A model generated the notes under the pieces. It made no database searches. It was given only the letters and a program-made list of their open reading frames with translations, and was not told where the DNA came from. DNA of 64,000 nt from Niveispirillum fermenti (GTDB lineage: Bacteria > Pseudomonadota > Alphaproteobacteria > Azospirillales > Azospirillaceae), in the NCBI RefSeq assembly GCF_048066175.1, contig NZ_JBLTXA010000002.1:124001-188000 (forward strand), written 5' to 3'. This document shows, piece by piece, positions 16,773 through 25,195 of this stretch. Positions within the stretch are counted from its first letter, which is position 1, and every line of letters begins with the position of its first letter. The translations under genes and the position numbers were made by a program.

Positions 16773-18044
16773 TTGCTGAAACGACTGGCGACCTCGCCGT
16801 CCTACGCGATGGTGCTGCTTTTCCTGGCCTATACGATGAATTTCGTGGATCGCCAGTTGATCACGGTGCTGCTCAATGACATCCGCGCCGACCTTGGTCT
16901 GAGCGATGCCCAGCTTGGCATCATCAGCGGCGCGGGTTTCGCGCTGTTCTACGTCATCGCGGGCGTGCCGCTGGGCTATCTGGCAGACCGCATCAACCGC
17001 AGCCGGCTGCTGGCCGCCTCCATCATCGTATGGAGCGGGATGACGGCACTCTGCGGTGCTGCGAGCAGCTTCACCCAGATGCTGCTGGCCCGGATCGGCG
17101 TGGCGGTGGGGGAGGCTGGTGGCACCCCGGCATCCCTGTCGCTGATCGGCGACTATTATCCGCCGGCTGTGCGTTCTTCCAAGCTCGGCATCTATTTCTC
17201 GGGCGCGGCGCTGGCCACCATGGTGTCCTATGCCGTGGGTGGCTGGGTGAACGAGATGTTCGGCTGGCGTGTGACCTTCGCCCTGTTCGCGCTGCCCGGC
17301 ATCCTGATCGGGCTGGCGCTTCTGTTCACGATCCAGGAGCCGCCGCGCGGCCGGTTCGACGAGGGAAAGCCGGTCGCAGACCTGACGCTGCGCCGGGGCC
17401 TGGCCGTGCTGATGCGCACGCCGCTGTTCCCCACGCTGTGCCTTGGCTATGTCGGGTCGAATTTCGTGCTTTACACGGTGCTGACCTGGGGGCCCAGCGT
17501 GGCCATGCGCAGCTATGGGCTGGGCAGCGGCGATATCGGTCTCCTGATGGGACTGACATCCGGGATCGTGGCGGGTGCTGCCCATATCCTGGGCGGGTTG
17601 CTGGCCGACCGGTTGCGCCGGGCCGGCGGGCATGTGCCGCTCTACTACACTGCCGCGACCCAGGTGGCGTGCGCCCTGCTGGTCCTGGCCTTCCTGACAG
17701 CCGGCAGCTTCAGCCTGTTCGCCGTGTTCTTCGCACTGGCCTTCGGGGCCGGGGCGCTTTACGCCGCGCCATCCATGGCGGTGACGCAATCGATCCTGCC
17801 CCCCAACCTGCGGGCCATGGGTGCCGCCATCCTGCTGCTGTTCGGCACGGTGGCCGGGCTTGGGATGGGGCCGCTGATCGTCGGCGCGCTGAGTGATCAT
17901 CTGCACCCCGTCCATGGCGAGCAGAGCCTGCGCCTGGCATTGCTGGTGCTGGTGCTGGTCGGGCTGCTGACATCGCTGGTCTATGCCTATGCCGCCTGGC
18001 GTTTGCGCGCCGATCCGCAAGACACAGCAATGGAGCCCGGCTGA
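16773..18044 (+). CDS. MFS transporter
   Basis: 423 residues with about 12 hydrophobic segments, spread over two halves joined by a cytoplasmic loop near residues 190-215. The N-terminal half has a loop 2-3 motif (GVPLGYLADRINR) typical of the major facilitator superfamily, and MNFVDRQLITVLLNDI in helix 1 resembles the spinster-like/hexuronate branch. No upstream ATG is in frame; translation appears to start at TTG 16773, with GGAAGGGG about eight bases before it. It overlaps the SDR gene by one base. It probably moves the pathway substrate or an intermediate across the inner membrane. Confidence 0.88.
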   Translation: MLKRLATSPSYAMVLLFLAYTMNFVDRQLITVLLNDIRADLGLSDAQLGIISGAGFALFYVIAGVPLGYLADRINRSRLLAASIIVWSGMTALCGAASSFTQMLLARIGVAVGEAGGTPASLSLIGDYYPPAVRSSKLGIYFSGAALATMVSYAVGGWVNEMFGWRVTFALFALPGILIGLALLFTIQEPPRGRFDEGKPVADLTLRRGLAVLMRTPLFPTLCLGYVGSNFVLYTVLTWGPSVAMRSYGLGSGDIGLLMGLTSGIVAGAAHILGGLLADRLRRAGGHVPLYYTAATQVACALLVLAFLTAGSFSLFAVFFALAFGAGALYAAPSMAVTQSILPPNLRAMGAAILLLFGTVAGLGMGPLIVGALSDHLHPVHGEQSLRLALLVLVLVGLLTSLVYAYAAWRLRADPQDTAMEPG

Positions 18045-18910
18045 TGCAAACAAGGTCGCAAGCCTTCGGCCTGACCGACGCGGAACTGGCCACCCGCTCC
18101 ACCGTCTATCGCGATGACGCGCTGCTGGGCCAGGTGATCCTGGTCACGGGCGGGGCCGGTGGGTTCGGCCGGGCAATGGCCATCCTGTTCACCCGGCTGG
18201 GGGCGGATGTGGTGATCGCCGGACGCGACGGCGACAGGCTGGCCGCCGCCGCCGCGTCCGTCGGCAATCTGACGGGCCGCACCCCCTTCCACCATCCCGT
18301 CAATATCCGCCAGCCCGACAGCGTCGATGCCCTGTATGACGCCGTCCAGGCACGGCACGGGCGTATCGATACGCTGGTCAATAATGCCGGCGGCCAGTTC
18401 GCGCAGAACGCTATCGATTTCAGCCGCAAGGGCTGGCTGGCCGTTATCGACACCAACCTGAACGGCACATGGTGGATGATGCAGGGCGCCGCCCAGCGCT
18501 GGCGCGATCAGGCCCGGCCCGGCAACATCATCAATATCGTTGTGCCCATCGCCCGTGGTATCCCCCAGACGGCACATACGACCGCGGCACGGGCCGGCAT
18601 CGTCTATCTGTCCAAGACGGTATCGACCGAATGGGCGCCCTTGGGCATCCGCGTCAATTGCGTCGCCCCCGGCACCATCGAAAGCGACGGGTTCCAGCAT
18701 TACGACCCGGTGGCCGTCGCCCGGTTCCGCAATGCCAATCCCTTGAAGATGCTGGGCGATGTCTGGGATGTGGCGGAAGGCTGCGCCTATCTGGCCGCCC
18801 CCTCCGCCAAGTTCATCACGGGCGAGGTGCTGACCATCGATGGCGGCATGCAGCAATGGGGTACGGCCTGGTCCGCCGGGCGGCCCGATTACTTCAAGGA
18901 AGGGGAATGA
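18044..18910 (+). CDS. SDR-family enoyl-/dienoyl-CoA reductase-like oxidoreductase
   Basis: 288 residues. The NAD(P)-binding motif TGGAGGFGRAM (about residue 33), NNAGG and the C-terminal RVNCVAPGTIES are intact. The classic catalytic Tyr-x3-Lys is replaced by HTTAARAG (about residue 180). That pattern is seen in 2,4-dienoyl-CoA and peroxisomal-type trans-2-enoyl-CoA reductases, so a CoA-thioester substrate is more likely than an alcohol. It lies between the MFS transporter (1-base overlap) and the CoA-transferase (1-base gap). Confidence 0.8.
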   Translation: MQTRSQAFGLTDAELATRSTVYRDDALLGQVILVTGGAGGFGRAMAILFTRLGADVVIAGRDGDRLAAAAASVGNLTGRTPFHHPVNIRQPDSVDALYDAVQARHGRIDTLVNNAGGQFAQNAIDFSRKGWLAVIDTNLNGTWWMMQGAAQRWRDQARPGNIINIVVPIARGIPQTAHTTAARAGIVYLSKTVSTEWAPLGIRVNCVAPGTIESDGFQHYDPVAVARFRNANPLKMLGDVWDVAEGCAYLAAPSAKFITGEVLTIDGGMQQWGTAWSAGRPDYFKEGE

Positions 18911-18911
18911 C

Positions 18912-20102
18912 ATGACGCAGATGGCAACCGGACCCCAGGCTGGTCCCCTGGCCGGACTGCGGGTGATCGACTGTACCCATGTCATCGCCGGTGCCTGGTG
19001 TTCCATGATCCTGGCCGACCTGGGCGCCGATGTGGTGAAGGTGGAAGGGCCACAGGGCGATGTGGCCCGCGCCCCCATCGGCCTGCACGGTTATGCCAAC
19101 TATGATTATGTGAACCGCAACAAGCGTGGCCTGATGCTGGATCTGTCGCAGGAAGCGGGCCGTGATGCGCTGCGCCGGCTGCTGGTCACGGCCGATGTCT
19201 TTGTGGAGAACTACCGGCCCGGTGCCATGGACCGCATGGGGCTGGGGTATGCGGCGATGTCGGCCCGCAATCCGGGGCTGGTCTATTGCTCCGTCTCCGG
19301 CTTCGGCAACCGTGGTCCCTATCGCAACCGCGGCGGGCTGGACCTGGTGACCCAGGCGATGAGCGGGATCATGGGTTTCACGGGCCAGCCCGACGGCGAT
19401 CCCATGCCCTGCGCCCTGCCGATTTCCGACCTGAATGCCGGCAGCTTCGCGGCGATCGGCGTGCTGGCCGCATTGCGGGAACGCGACCGGTCGGGGCATG
19501 GCCAGCATGTGGAGACCAATCTGCTGTCTTCCGCCTTCGCCTACACGGTCAACAACACCGGCGAATATCTGATGACGGGGCATCTGCCCCGGCGCACGGG
19601 CGGCCGTGGTGCCTATACAGCCCCCTATGAGGCGTTCCCGACGCAGGATGGCGATATCGTCATCGGGGCGGGGACGGAGGCATTGTGGCAGCGCACGGCC
19701 GCCGTGCTGGACGACCCGGTGCTGGCCACCGATCCGCGCTTCGCCACCACGCCGTCGCGGCTGGCCCATCATGCGACCCTGCGCGAACGCATGATCGCCG
19801 TGCTGACCACCCGGCCGCGGGCGCACTGGCTGGCGCGGCTGGGGGAGGCCGGTGTGCCCGTCAGTCCCATCAACAGCGTGGCCGAGGCCATCGATGACCC
19901 GCAGTTGCAGGAACTGGGCGCCGTGGTGACGGTGGAGGGCCGCCGCCATATCCGCACCCCCATCGATTTCAGCCGCACACCCGTTTCTGTGACGCGCGAC
20001 GCCCCCCGGCTTGGCCAGCACGCGCGCGAGGTGCTGTCCGAGGCGGGCTTCACCGCCGACGAGATCGCCGCCCTGCTGGCCGGCCGCGAACCCACCGCCT
20101 GA
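18912..20102 (+). CDS. CaiB/BaiF family III CoA-transferase
   Basis: 396 residues, full length. RVIDCTHVIAGAWCSMILADLGADVVKVE opens the family fold; the catalytic Asp lies in PISDLNAGSFAAIG (about residue 170). These enzymes move CoA between carboxylic acids through an Asp-bound thioester. The start was chosen at ATG 18912, which has AAGGGGA upstream and follows the SDR stop directly; the longer frame runs into the SDR. Together with the reductase it suggests metabolism of a CoA-activated acid. Confidence 0.92.
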   Translation: MTQMATGPQAGPLAGLRVIDCTHVIAGAWCSMILADLGADVVKVEGPQGDVARAPIGLHGYANYDYVNRNKRGLMLDLSQEAGRDALRRLLVTADVFVENYRPGAMDRMGLGYAAMSARNPGLVYCSVSGFGNRGPYRNRGGLDLVTQAMSGIMGFTGQPDGDPMPCALPISDLNAGSFAAIGVLAALRERDRSGHGQHVETNLLSSAFAYTVNNTGEYLMTGHLPRRTGGRGAYTAPYEAFPTQDGDIVIGAGTEALWQRTAAVLDDPVLATDPRFATTPSRLAHHATLRERMIAVLTTRPRAHWLARLGEAGVPVSPINSVAEAIDDPQLQELGAVVTVEGRRHIRTPIDFSRTPVSVTRDAPRLGQHAREVLSEAGFTADEIAALLAGREPTA

Positions 20103-20128
20103 CCCAACCGACGCCCGAGGACAGATCC

Positions 20129-21052
20129 ATGTGTGCCATCCGCGTGCTGACAGACAAGCTGCGCTTTCCCGAAGGTCCGGTCCCGCTGCCCGATGGCTCC
20201 GTCCTGGTCGTGGAAATCCAGGGACAGGCGCTCACAAGGGTTTATCCGGACGGCAGGGTGGAGGTGGTGGCCGAACTGGGCGGCGGCCCCAACGGTGCCG
20301 CACTGGGACCGGATGGCCGTGCCTATGTTTGCAACAATGGCGGCTTCCACTGGCCCGACCCCAAGGGGGGGGCGCTATTGCCCCATGGTCCCGCCCATGA
20401 TTATCAGGGCGGCAGCATCCAGGCCGTCGACCTGTCATCCGGCAAGGTGGAAACCCTTTACACCCATTGCGGTGAGGTCGGCCTGAAGGGACCGAACGAC
20501 CTTGTCTTCGACGAGACGGGTGGCTTCTGGTTCACCGATCACGGCGGGCACCATGGCCGCAGCGAATATCTGGGCACGATCTATTATGCCCGCCCCGATG
20601 GCAGCGCCATCAGCGAGGTGCTGTTTCCCTTCCGCCATGCCAACGGTATCGCGCTGTCCCCGGACGACCGGTCGCTTTACATCGCCGACAGTTTCGCCTG
20701 CCGTCTGTGCCGATACGATATCGTATCTCCCGGCGTGCTGGCGGATGACGGGCCTCGCCTGAGCGGACGGTCCACCCACTACCAGTCCCCGACCTATCGC
20801 GTGTTCGACAGCATCGCAGTGGAGGCGTCGGGCAATATCTGCATTGGTGTGGTGGCGGCGCAAGGCGGGATCGCGACCGTCAGCCCGCGGGGCGAACTGG
20901 TCGATTTCCTGCCGCTGCCCGACCCCGTCGTCACCAACATTGCGTTTGGCGGGCCGGATATGGACAAGGCCTATGTCACCCTGTCCAGCACGGGGCAGTT
21001 GCTGGAAATCGATTGGCCCCGGCCCGGCCATCCCCCGCATTTCGCGGGGTAA
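20129..21052 (+). CDS. SMP-30/gluconolactonase-like family lactonase
   Basis: 307 residues forming a six-bladed propeller family protein. Metal-ligand positions are visible: Glu in RFPEGP (about residue 15), Asn in LKGPNDLVF (about 130), Asn in FRHANGIAL and Asp in LYIADSFACRL. SMP-30 proteins are divalent-metal lactonases or related hydrolases. It is the last gene of the plus-strand MFS-SDR-CoA-transferase group, 26 bases after the transferase. A lactone intermediate in the pathway is a reasonable inference. Confidence 0.85.
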   Translation: MCAIRVLTDKLRFPEGPVPLPDGSVLVVEIQGQALTRVYPDGRVEVVAELGGGPNGAALGPDGRAYVCNNGGFHWPDPKGGALLPHGPAHDYQGGSIQAVDLSSGKVETLYTHCGEVGLKGPNDLVFDETGGFWFTDHGGHHGRSEYLGTIYYARPDGSAISEVLFPFRHANGIALSPDDRSLYIADSFACRLCRYDIVSPGVLADDGPRLSGRSTHYQSPTYRVFDSIAVEASGNICIGVVAAQGGIATVSPRGELVDFLPLPDPVVTNIAFGGPDMDKAYVTLSSTGQLLEIDWPRPGHPPHFAG

Positions 21053-21125
21053 AGCCCGGCACGGGGGGCAATCGGGGGGCGGCTGGGTCACCCCGACACC
21101 ATCCCCCCAACCGGAACGGACGGGT

Positions 21126-23336
21126 TCAGAACTTGTAACCCGCCGTCAGGGTCCAGGTCCGCGGTTCACCGACCGCGAGCGCCGCATTGCTTGGCGCCGT
21201 CGTGAAATATGAACGGTTCGTCAGGTTCTTGCCCGACAAGGTCAGGCTCCAGCTATCATTCTCCGACAGCAGGGCCAGCGAGGCCGCGAACAGGCCAACC
21301 GTGTCGGTCACGATCAGATTGGCGACGGTCGAATAATAATCGTCCTGATACTGATAGCTGCCGGACAGGCGCAGGCGGGCCTGATCCTGCCAGAAGGCGG
21401 GGGTTTCATAGGTGAACCCCGTCTGTACAGACCAGGGAGAGACCAGCGGCAGGTGTTTGGCACCGGCGGTGGCGCTGTCCGACAGCGGGTTCTTGGACTT
21501 GTACCTGTCATCCATCAGACCCAGGTTGGCGAAAAGATCCAGCCCGTCGGTGGCCCGCAGGGTCAGTTCCAGTTCGGCACCATTGACGCGGGCATTGCCG
21601 ATATTGCGGATGGCATAGGAGCCTGCGGCCACCTGCTCGGTCTGCTGCAGGTCCTCAAGATCGTTGCGGTATACGGAAAGGTTTGCACGCAGGCGCCCAT
21701 CCAGCATGGTGGCCTTCAACCCGGCCTCATAGGCCCAGACCGTCTGCGGATCGTAAACGGTGCCGAACACGACGGGGTTGGCAACAGCCAGCCCGTTGAA
21801 CCCGCCGGCCTTGAAGCCCCGTGACACGGTGGCATACCCGAAGATGTCGTCGGTGAACTTATAATCCAGGCCAAGCTTGGGCGACCAGGAACTGAAGCGC
21901 GGCTCCCGCACGACGGGCACCAGCGCGATGGCCGGCCCGGGTGCAAAGGGCAGATAGTTCTGGATGGTGCCGTCCAGCTTCTTCTTGTCCTTCGTATAGC
22001 GCAGGCCGGCCGTGAACGACAGGCGGTCGTTCACATCATATGTACCCTGGGCAAAGGCGGCATAGCTGTCGGTGGTGCTGTCGATGGTCTGCGGCAGTAC
22101 GGGCATGGAAAAGCCCGGCCCCAATACCAGCACATCCTTCATCACCTGCAGGCTTTCCTCACGGAAATAGTAAAGGCCGGTGATCCAGTTGAGGCGGCCG
22201 TCCAGCCCCTCGCCCTGGAACTGCACCTCCTGGCTGTACTGGTCGGTCCGGCCGCGGCCGTCCCGTACCAGGCCATTGGGGCGGTAGGTGCCATCGGGAT
22301 CGCGGATGCCACCAGACAGGTCGAAGACGAAACCGTCGCTGGTGCCGACAAAGGCGGAGATGGAGCGCACCGTGACATCGCCCCAGTCGGCCGTGATGTC
22401 CAGAGACACGGCGGTCTGGTCGGTATAGCCGTCCGGTTCCGCCGTCGACAGGCTGACATAGCGCGAGCCCGCGCGCGCTGTGGCATCCCTGGTGGATACG
22501 GCGTTGGCCGCCTGTGTGGGGTAGGTGCCGGGGAAGGTGACAGGGATCAGGTTGGCCGGCCCGTCATTGCGATCCTGCGTGCGGGTGACCGACAAGGTGG
22601 CCTTCAGCCCGTCGCGGCCATAGAAATGCAGCTTGCCGCGCAGGGCCAGATTCTGCTGGCCGAACACATCCCGGTCCAGCGCTTCGTTATAGACATAGCC
22701 ATCCTGGTCGCGGAACAGGACGGACAGCGACGCCCCCAGGCTGTCTTCGATCAGGTCACCGCCCCAGGAAGCCGAGGCATGGTATTCCTTGTGCGATCCG
22801 ATGCCGGCCTGCACCTCGGCCCATTCATCCTCGCCCGGCGTGCGGGTGACCACCTTGATGGCACCGGAGAAGGAGTTGCGGCCGTAAAGCGTGCCCTGCG
22901 GTCCGCGCAGCACCTCGATCCGCTGGATATCGGCCAGTTCCAGGTTCGACCCGGCCAGACGGCCGCGATAGACATCATCGACATAGAAGGCGACGGCGGA
23001 TTCGGAAGTGACCAGCCCGCCGGACTGTTCGGAGCCGCCACGCAGGCCAACCTGCAGGGTGGAGCGGCTGGCCGTCACGGGCATCAGCGTCAGGCCCGGC
23101 ACGACGGCTGAAAGATCTTCGGCCGTGCCGATCTGCTGGTCGGCCAGGGCGGCGGCGGTCAGGGCCGTCACGGCGACGGGCGTGGTCTGCAGCGGCTGCT
23201 GCCGGCGTTGTGCTGTCACGATGATCTCGTCCAGCGTCAGCGTATCGGCAGCACCTTGGGCCAGCGCCGGCAACGTGGCGGCGGACAGCGCGGTCGCCAG
23301 CAACAGGGCACGTTGCCGTTTGACAAAGAAGTACAT
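21126..23336 (-). CDS. TonB-dependent outer-membrane receptor
   Basis: 736 residues from the ATG at 23336 (MYFFVKRQRALLLATALSAA, a clear signal peptide ending PALAQG); the longer frame upstream overlaps the aldehyde dehydrogenase. Plug motifs are LTLDEIIVTAQRRQQPLQTTPV, LRGGSEQSGG and VLRGPQGTLYGRNSFSGAIKVV. The barrel ends in LTAGYKF. It lies 41 bases downstream of the aldehyde dehydrogenase gene and is probably co-transcribed with it. No copy of the CAGTCA operator was found nearby. Confidence 0.92.
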   Translation of the reverse strand: MYFFVKRQRALLLATALSAATLPALAQGAADTLTLDEIIVTAQRRQQPLQTTPVAVTALTAAALADQQIGTAEDLSAVVPGLTLMPVTASRSTLQVGLRGGSEQSGGLVTSESAVAFYVDDVYRGRLAGSNLELADIQRIEVLRGPQGTLYGRNSFSGAIKVVTRTPGEDEWAEVQAGIGSHKEYHASASWGGDLIEDSLGASLSVLFRDQDGYVYNEALDRDVFGQQNLALRGKLHFYGRDGLKATLSVTRTQDRNDGPANLIPVTFPGTYPTQAANAVSTRDATARAGSRYVSLSTAEPDGYTDQTAVSLDITADWGDVTVRSISAFVGTSDGFVFDLSGGIRDPDGTYRPNGLVRDGRGRTDQYSQEVQFQGEGLDGRLNWITGLYYFREESLQVMKDVLVLGPGFSMPVLPQTIDSTTDSYAAFAQGTYDVNDRLSFTAGLRYTKDKKKLDGTIQNYLPFAPGPAIALVPVVREPRFSSWSPKLGLDYKFTDDIFGYATVSRGFKAGGFNGLAVANPVVFGTVYDPQTVWAYEAGLKATMLDGRLRANLSVYRNDLEDLQQTEQVAAGSYAIRNIGNARVNGAELELTLRATDGLDLFANLGLMDDRYKSKNPLSDSATAGAKHLPLVSPWSVQTGFTYETPAFWQDQARLRLSGSYQYQDDYYSTVANLIVTDTVGLFAASLALLSENDSWSLTLSGKNLTNRSYFTTAPSNAALAVGEPRTWTLTAGYKF

Positions 23337-23377
23337 GAAAGAAGCATCCCTGCGTTTCTTGTTGCCATGCCCGTCGT

Positions 23378-24886
23378 TCAGACGACCATGCACACGGTTT
23401 TGATTTCCAGATAATTTTCGATGGCGCCGGCACCGCTTTCCCGTCCCCAGCCGGATTGCTTGAAACCGCCGATGGGCAGCGCGACGTCCCAGAAGGAATG
23501 GCAATTGACCCAGACGGTGCCGGCCCGGATGTCCGACGACAGGCGATGAGCCGCCGACAGGTCGCGGGTCCAGACGCTGGCGGCCAGACCGAACTCGGTA
23601 TCATTGGCCGCGGCGATCACCTCGGTCACGTCATCGAAGGGGGCGGCCACCACCACCGGGCCGAATACCTCCTCGCAGACAATGCGCGATCCGGGATCGG
23701 CACCGGTGATGACGGTCGGCTCGATGAAGGTGCCGGCCGGCCCTTTCTGCCCGCCGCCTGTCACCAGCGTGGCCCCATCGGCGATGGCACCGTCGATATA
23801 GGCCTTCACCCGGTCAGCCTGACGGCGGCTGACCAGCGGACCCATCTGCGTCTCGGGCGCCAGCCCGTGGCCAAGGCGGATGGTGCGTGCGATCTCCGCC
23901 ACGCCTTCCACCACCTTGTCGAAGACGGACCGGTGGATATAAAGGCGGGAACCCGCGACACAGACCTGTCCGCCATTGAAGAAGATGGCGTTGGCAGCAC
24001 CGGCAATGGCGGCGTCAAGGTCGGCATCCGGCATGATGACGACGGGCGACTTGCCGCCCAGTTCCAGGGTGACCTTCTTCAGGTTGCCCCTGGCACCGTC
24101 CAGAATGGCGCGGCCGGTGGCCGTGGAGCCGGTGAACGCCACCTTGTCGACACCGGGATGGGCCGACAGCGCGGCACCCACGACCGAGCCAAGGCCCGTG
24201 ACCACATTGACGACACCAGCCGGCACGCCGGCCTCCACCAGAAGTTCCGCCAGGCGCAATGCCGTCAGCGATGTCTCCTCCGCCGGTTTCAGCACCACGG
24301 TGCAACCCGCCGCCAGTGCCGGCGCCAGCTTCATGGCATGCATGATGAGGGGCGAGTTCCACGGCGTGATGGCGGCGACCACGCCAACCGGCTCCTTGGC
24401 GGTGAAGGCCTGGATGCGGGTGCCCGCCGGCTGATAGGTGATGGAAGAGGGGATCGTGTCGCCTGTCACCTTGGTGCAAAGACCGGCGAAGAACCGGAAT
24501 TGCTCGGCCGCCATCGGGATTTCCGCCCAGCGGCCGACATAGAGGGCCTTGCCCTGGTCCAGGGTTTCCAGTTCCGACAATTCGTCGATATGGGCATCGA
24601 TCAGGTCGGCGATGCGCCACAGGAGGCGGGCGCGCGCCGCCGGGACCATGGATCGCCATTCACCATCCTCGAACGCCTTGCGGGCCGCGGCGACGGCGCG
24701 ATCCACATCGCCGGCATCGGCCGCTGCGATCTCCGCGATGGTCTCCCCCGTCGCGGGATTGACGGTGGGAAGGTAGCGTCCGGCGGCCGGGGCCACCCAG
24801 TCACCGCCGATCAGCAATCCGTGCCGGGGCTTCTTCAGCCACTCAAGGGCTGCCGGCTGTGCCGGCGCGAGATTTTCGATGCGCAT
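23378..24886 (-). CDS. NAD(P)-dependent aldehyde dehydrogenase
   Basis: 502 residues from ATG 24886 (MRIENLAPAQPAALEWL). Family motifs are TPWNSPLIMHAMKLAPALAA, FTGSTATGR (cofactor loop), LELGGKSP (general base Glu) and NGGQVCVAGSRLYI (nucleophile Cys). It oxidises an aldehyde to the acid. It resembles the betaine/phenylacetaldehyde dehydrogenase branch, but the substrate is not defined. It is the first gene of a two-gene unit with a TonB receptor and is divergent from the GH3 glycosidase. Confidence 0.92.
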   Translation of the reverse strand: MRIENLAPAQPAALEWLKKPRHGLLIGGDWVAPAAGRYLPTVNPATGETIAEIAAADAGDVDRAVAAARKAFEDGEWRSMVPAARARLLWRIADLIDAHIDELSELETLDQGKALYVGRWAEIPMAAEQFRFFAGLCTKVTGDTIPSSITYQPAGTRIQAFTAKEPVGVVAAITPWNSPLIMHAMKLAPALAAGCTVVLKPAEETSLTALRLAELLVEAGVPAGVVNVVTGLGSVVGAALSAHPGVDKVAFTGSTATGRAILDGARGNLKKVTLELGGKSPVVIMPDADLDAAIAGAANAIFFNGGQVCVAGSRLYIHRSVFDKVVEGVAEIARTIRLGHGLAPETQMGPLVSRRQADRVKAYIDGAIADGATLVTGGGQKGPAGTFIEPTVITGADPGSRIVCEEVFGPVVVAAPFDDVTEVIAAANDTEFGLAASVWTRDLSAAHRLSSDIRAGTVWVNCHSFWDVALPIGGFKQSGWGRESGAGAIENYLEIKTVCMVV

Positions 24887-25195
24887 TCCACCGCACTCCC
24901 AAGTTCGTAAGGGGCCGCCTCGGCCGGCGTTTTTTCTGCCAAGCAATAGAGTGCAGGGAAACGCAACCTGTCAGGGATGATCTGGCGTTTATCCGCTGTG
25001 TGGTGATAAACATTGCCTAATATGGGGCGCGGATGCCGGAAGAACGGTTTGTCGGACAATATCCATCTGGTTCTATGACCACCTGATGGACAGGTATGGC
25101 ATTGGTGATGGTGATTGTTTCTTATCAGTGGATATTTGAAAACTTCACCCGCCAAATATTTGGCCGTATCAATATTGTTCCGGAGAGGTATGGTC
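24887..25195. promoter_or_regulatory. 309-bp divergent intergenic region, aldehyde dehydrogenase / GH3
   Basis: No gene seen. The region is AT-richer than its surroundings and must hold both promoters. It contains an inverted pair GTTTATC (24987-24993) / GATAAAC (25005-25011). The GH3 ribosome-binding site GGAGAGG is at 25182-25188. Neither of the two operator families of this window occurs here. Confidence 0.4.

Noticed and set aside
24987..25011. GTTTATC / GATAAAC inverted pair as a GH3 operator
   Set aside because: Only 7-bp arms with an 11-base gap and no second copy; too weak to call.
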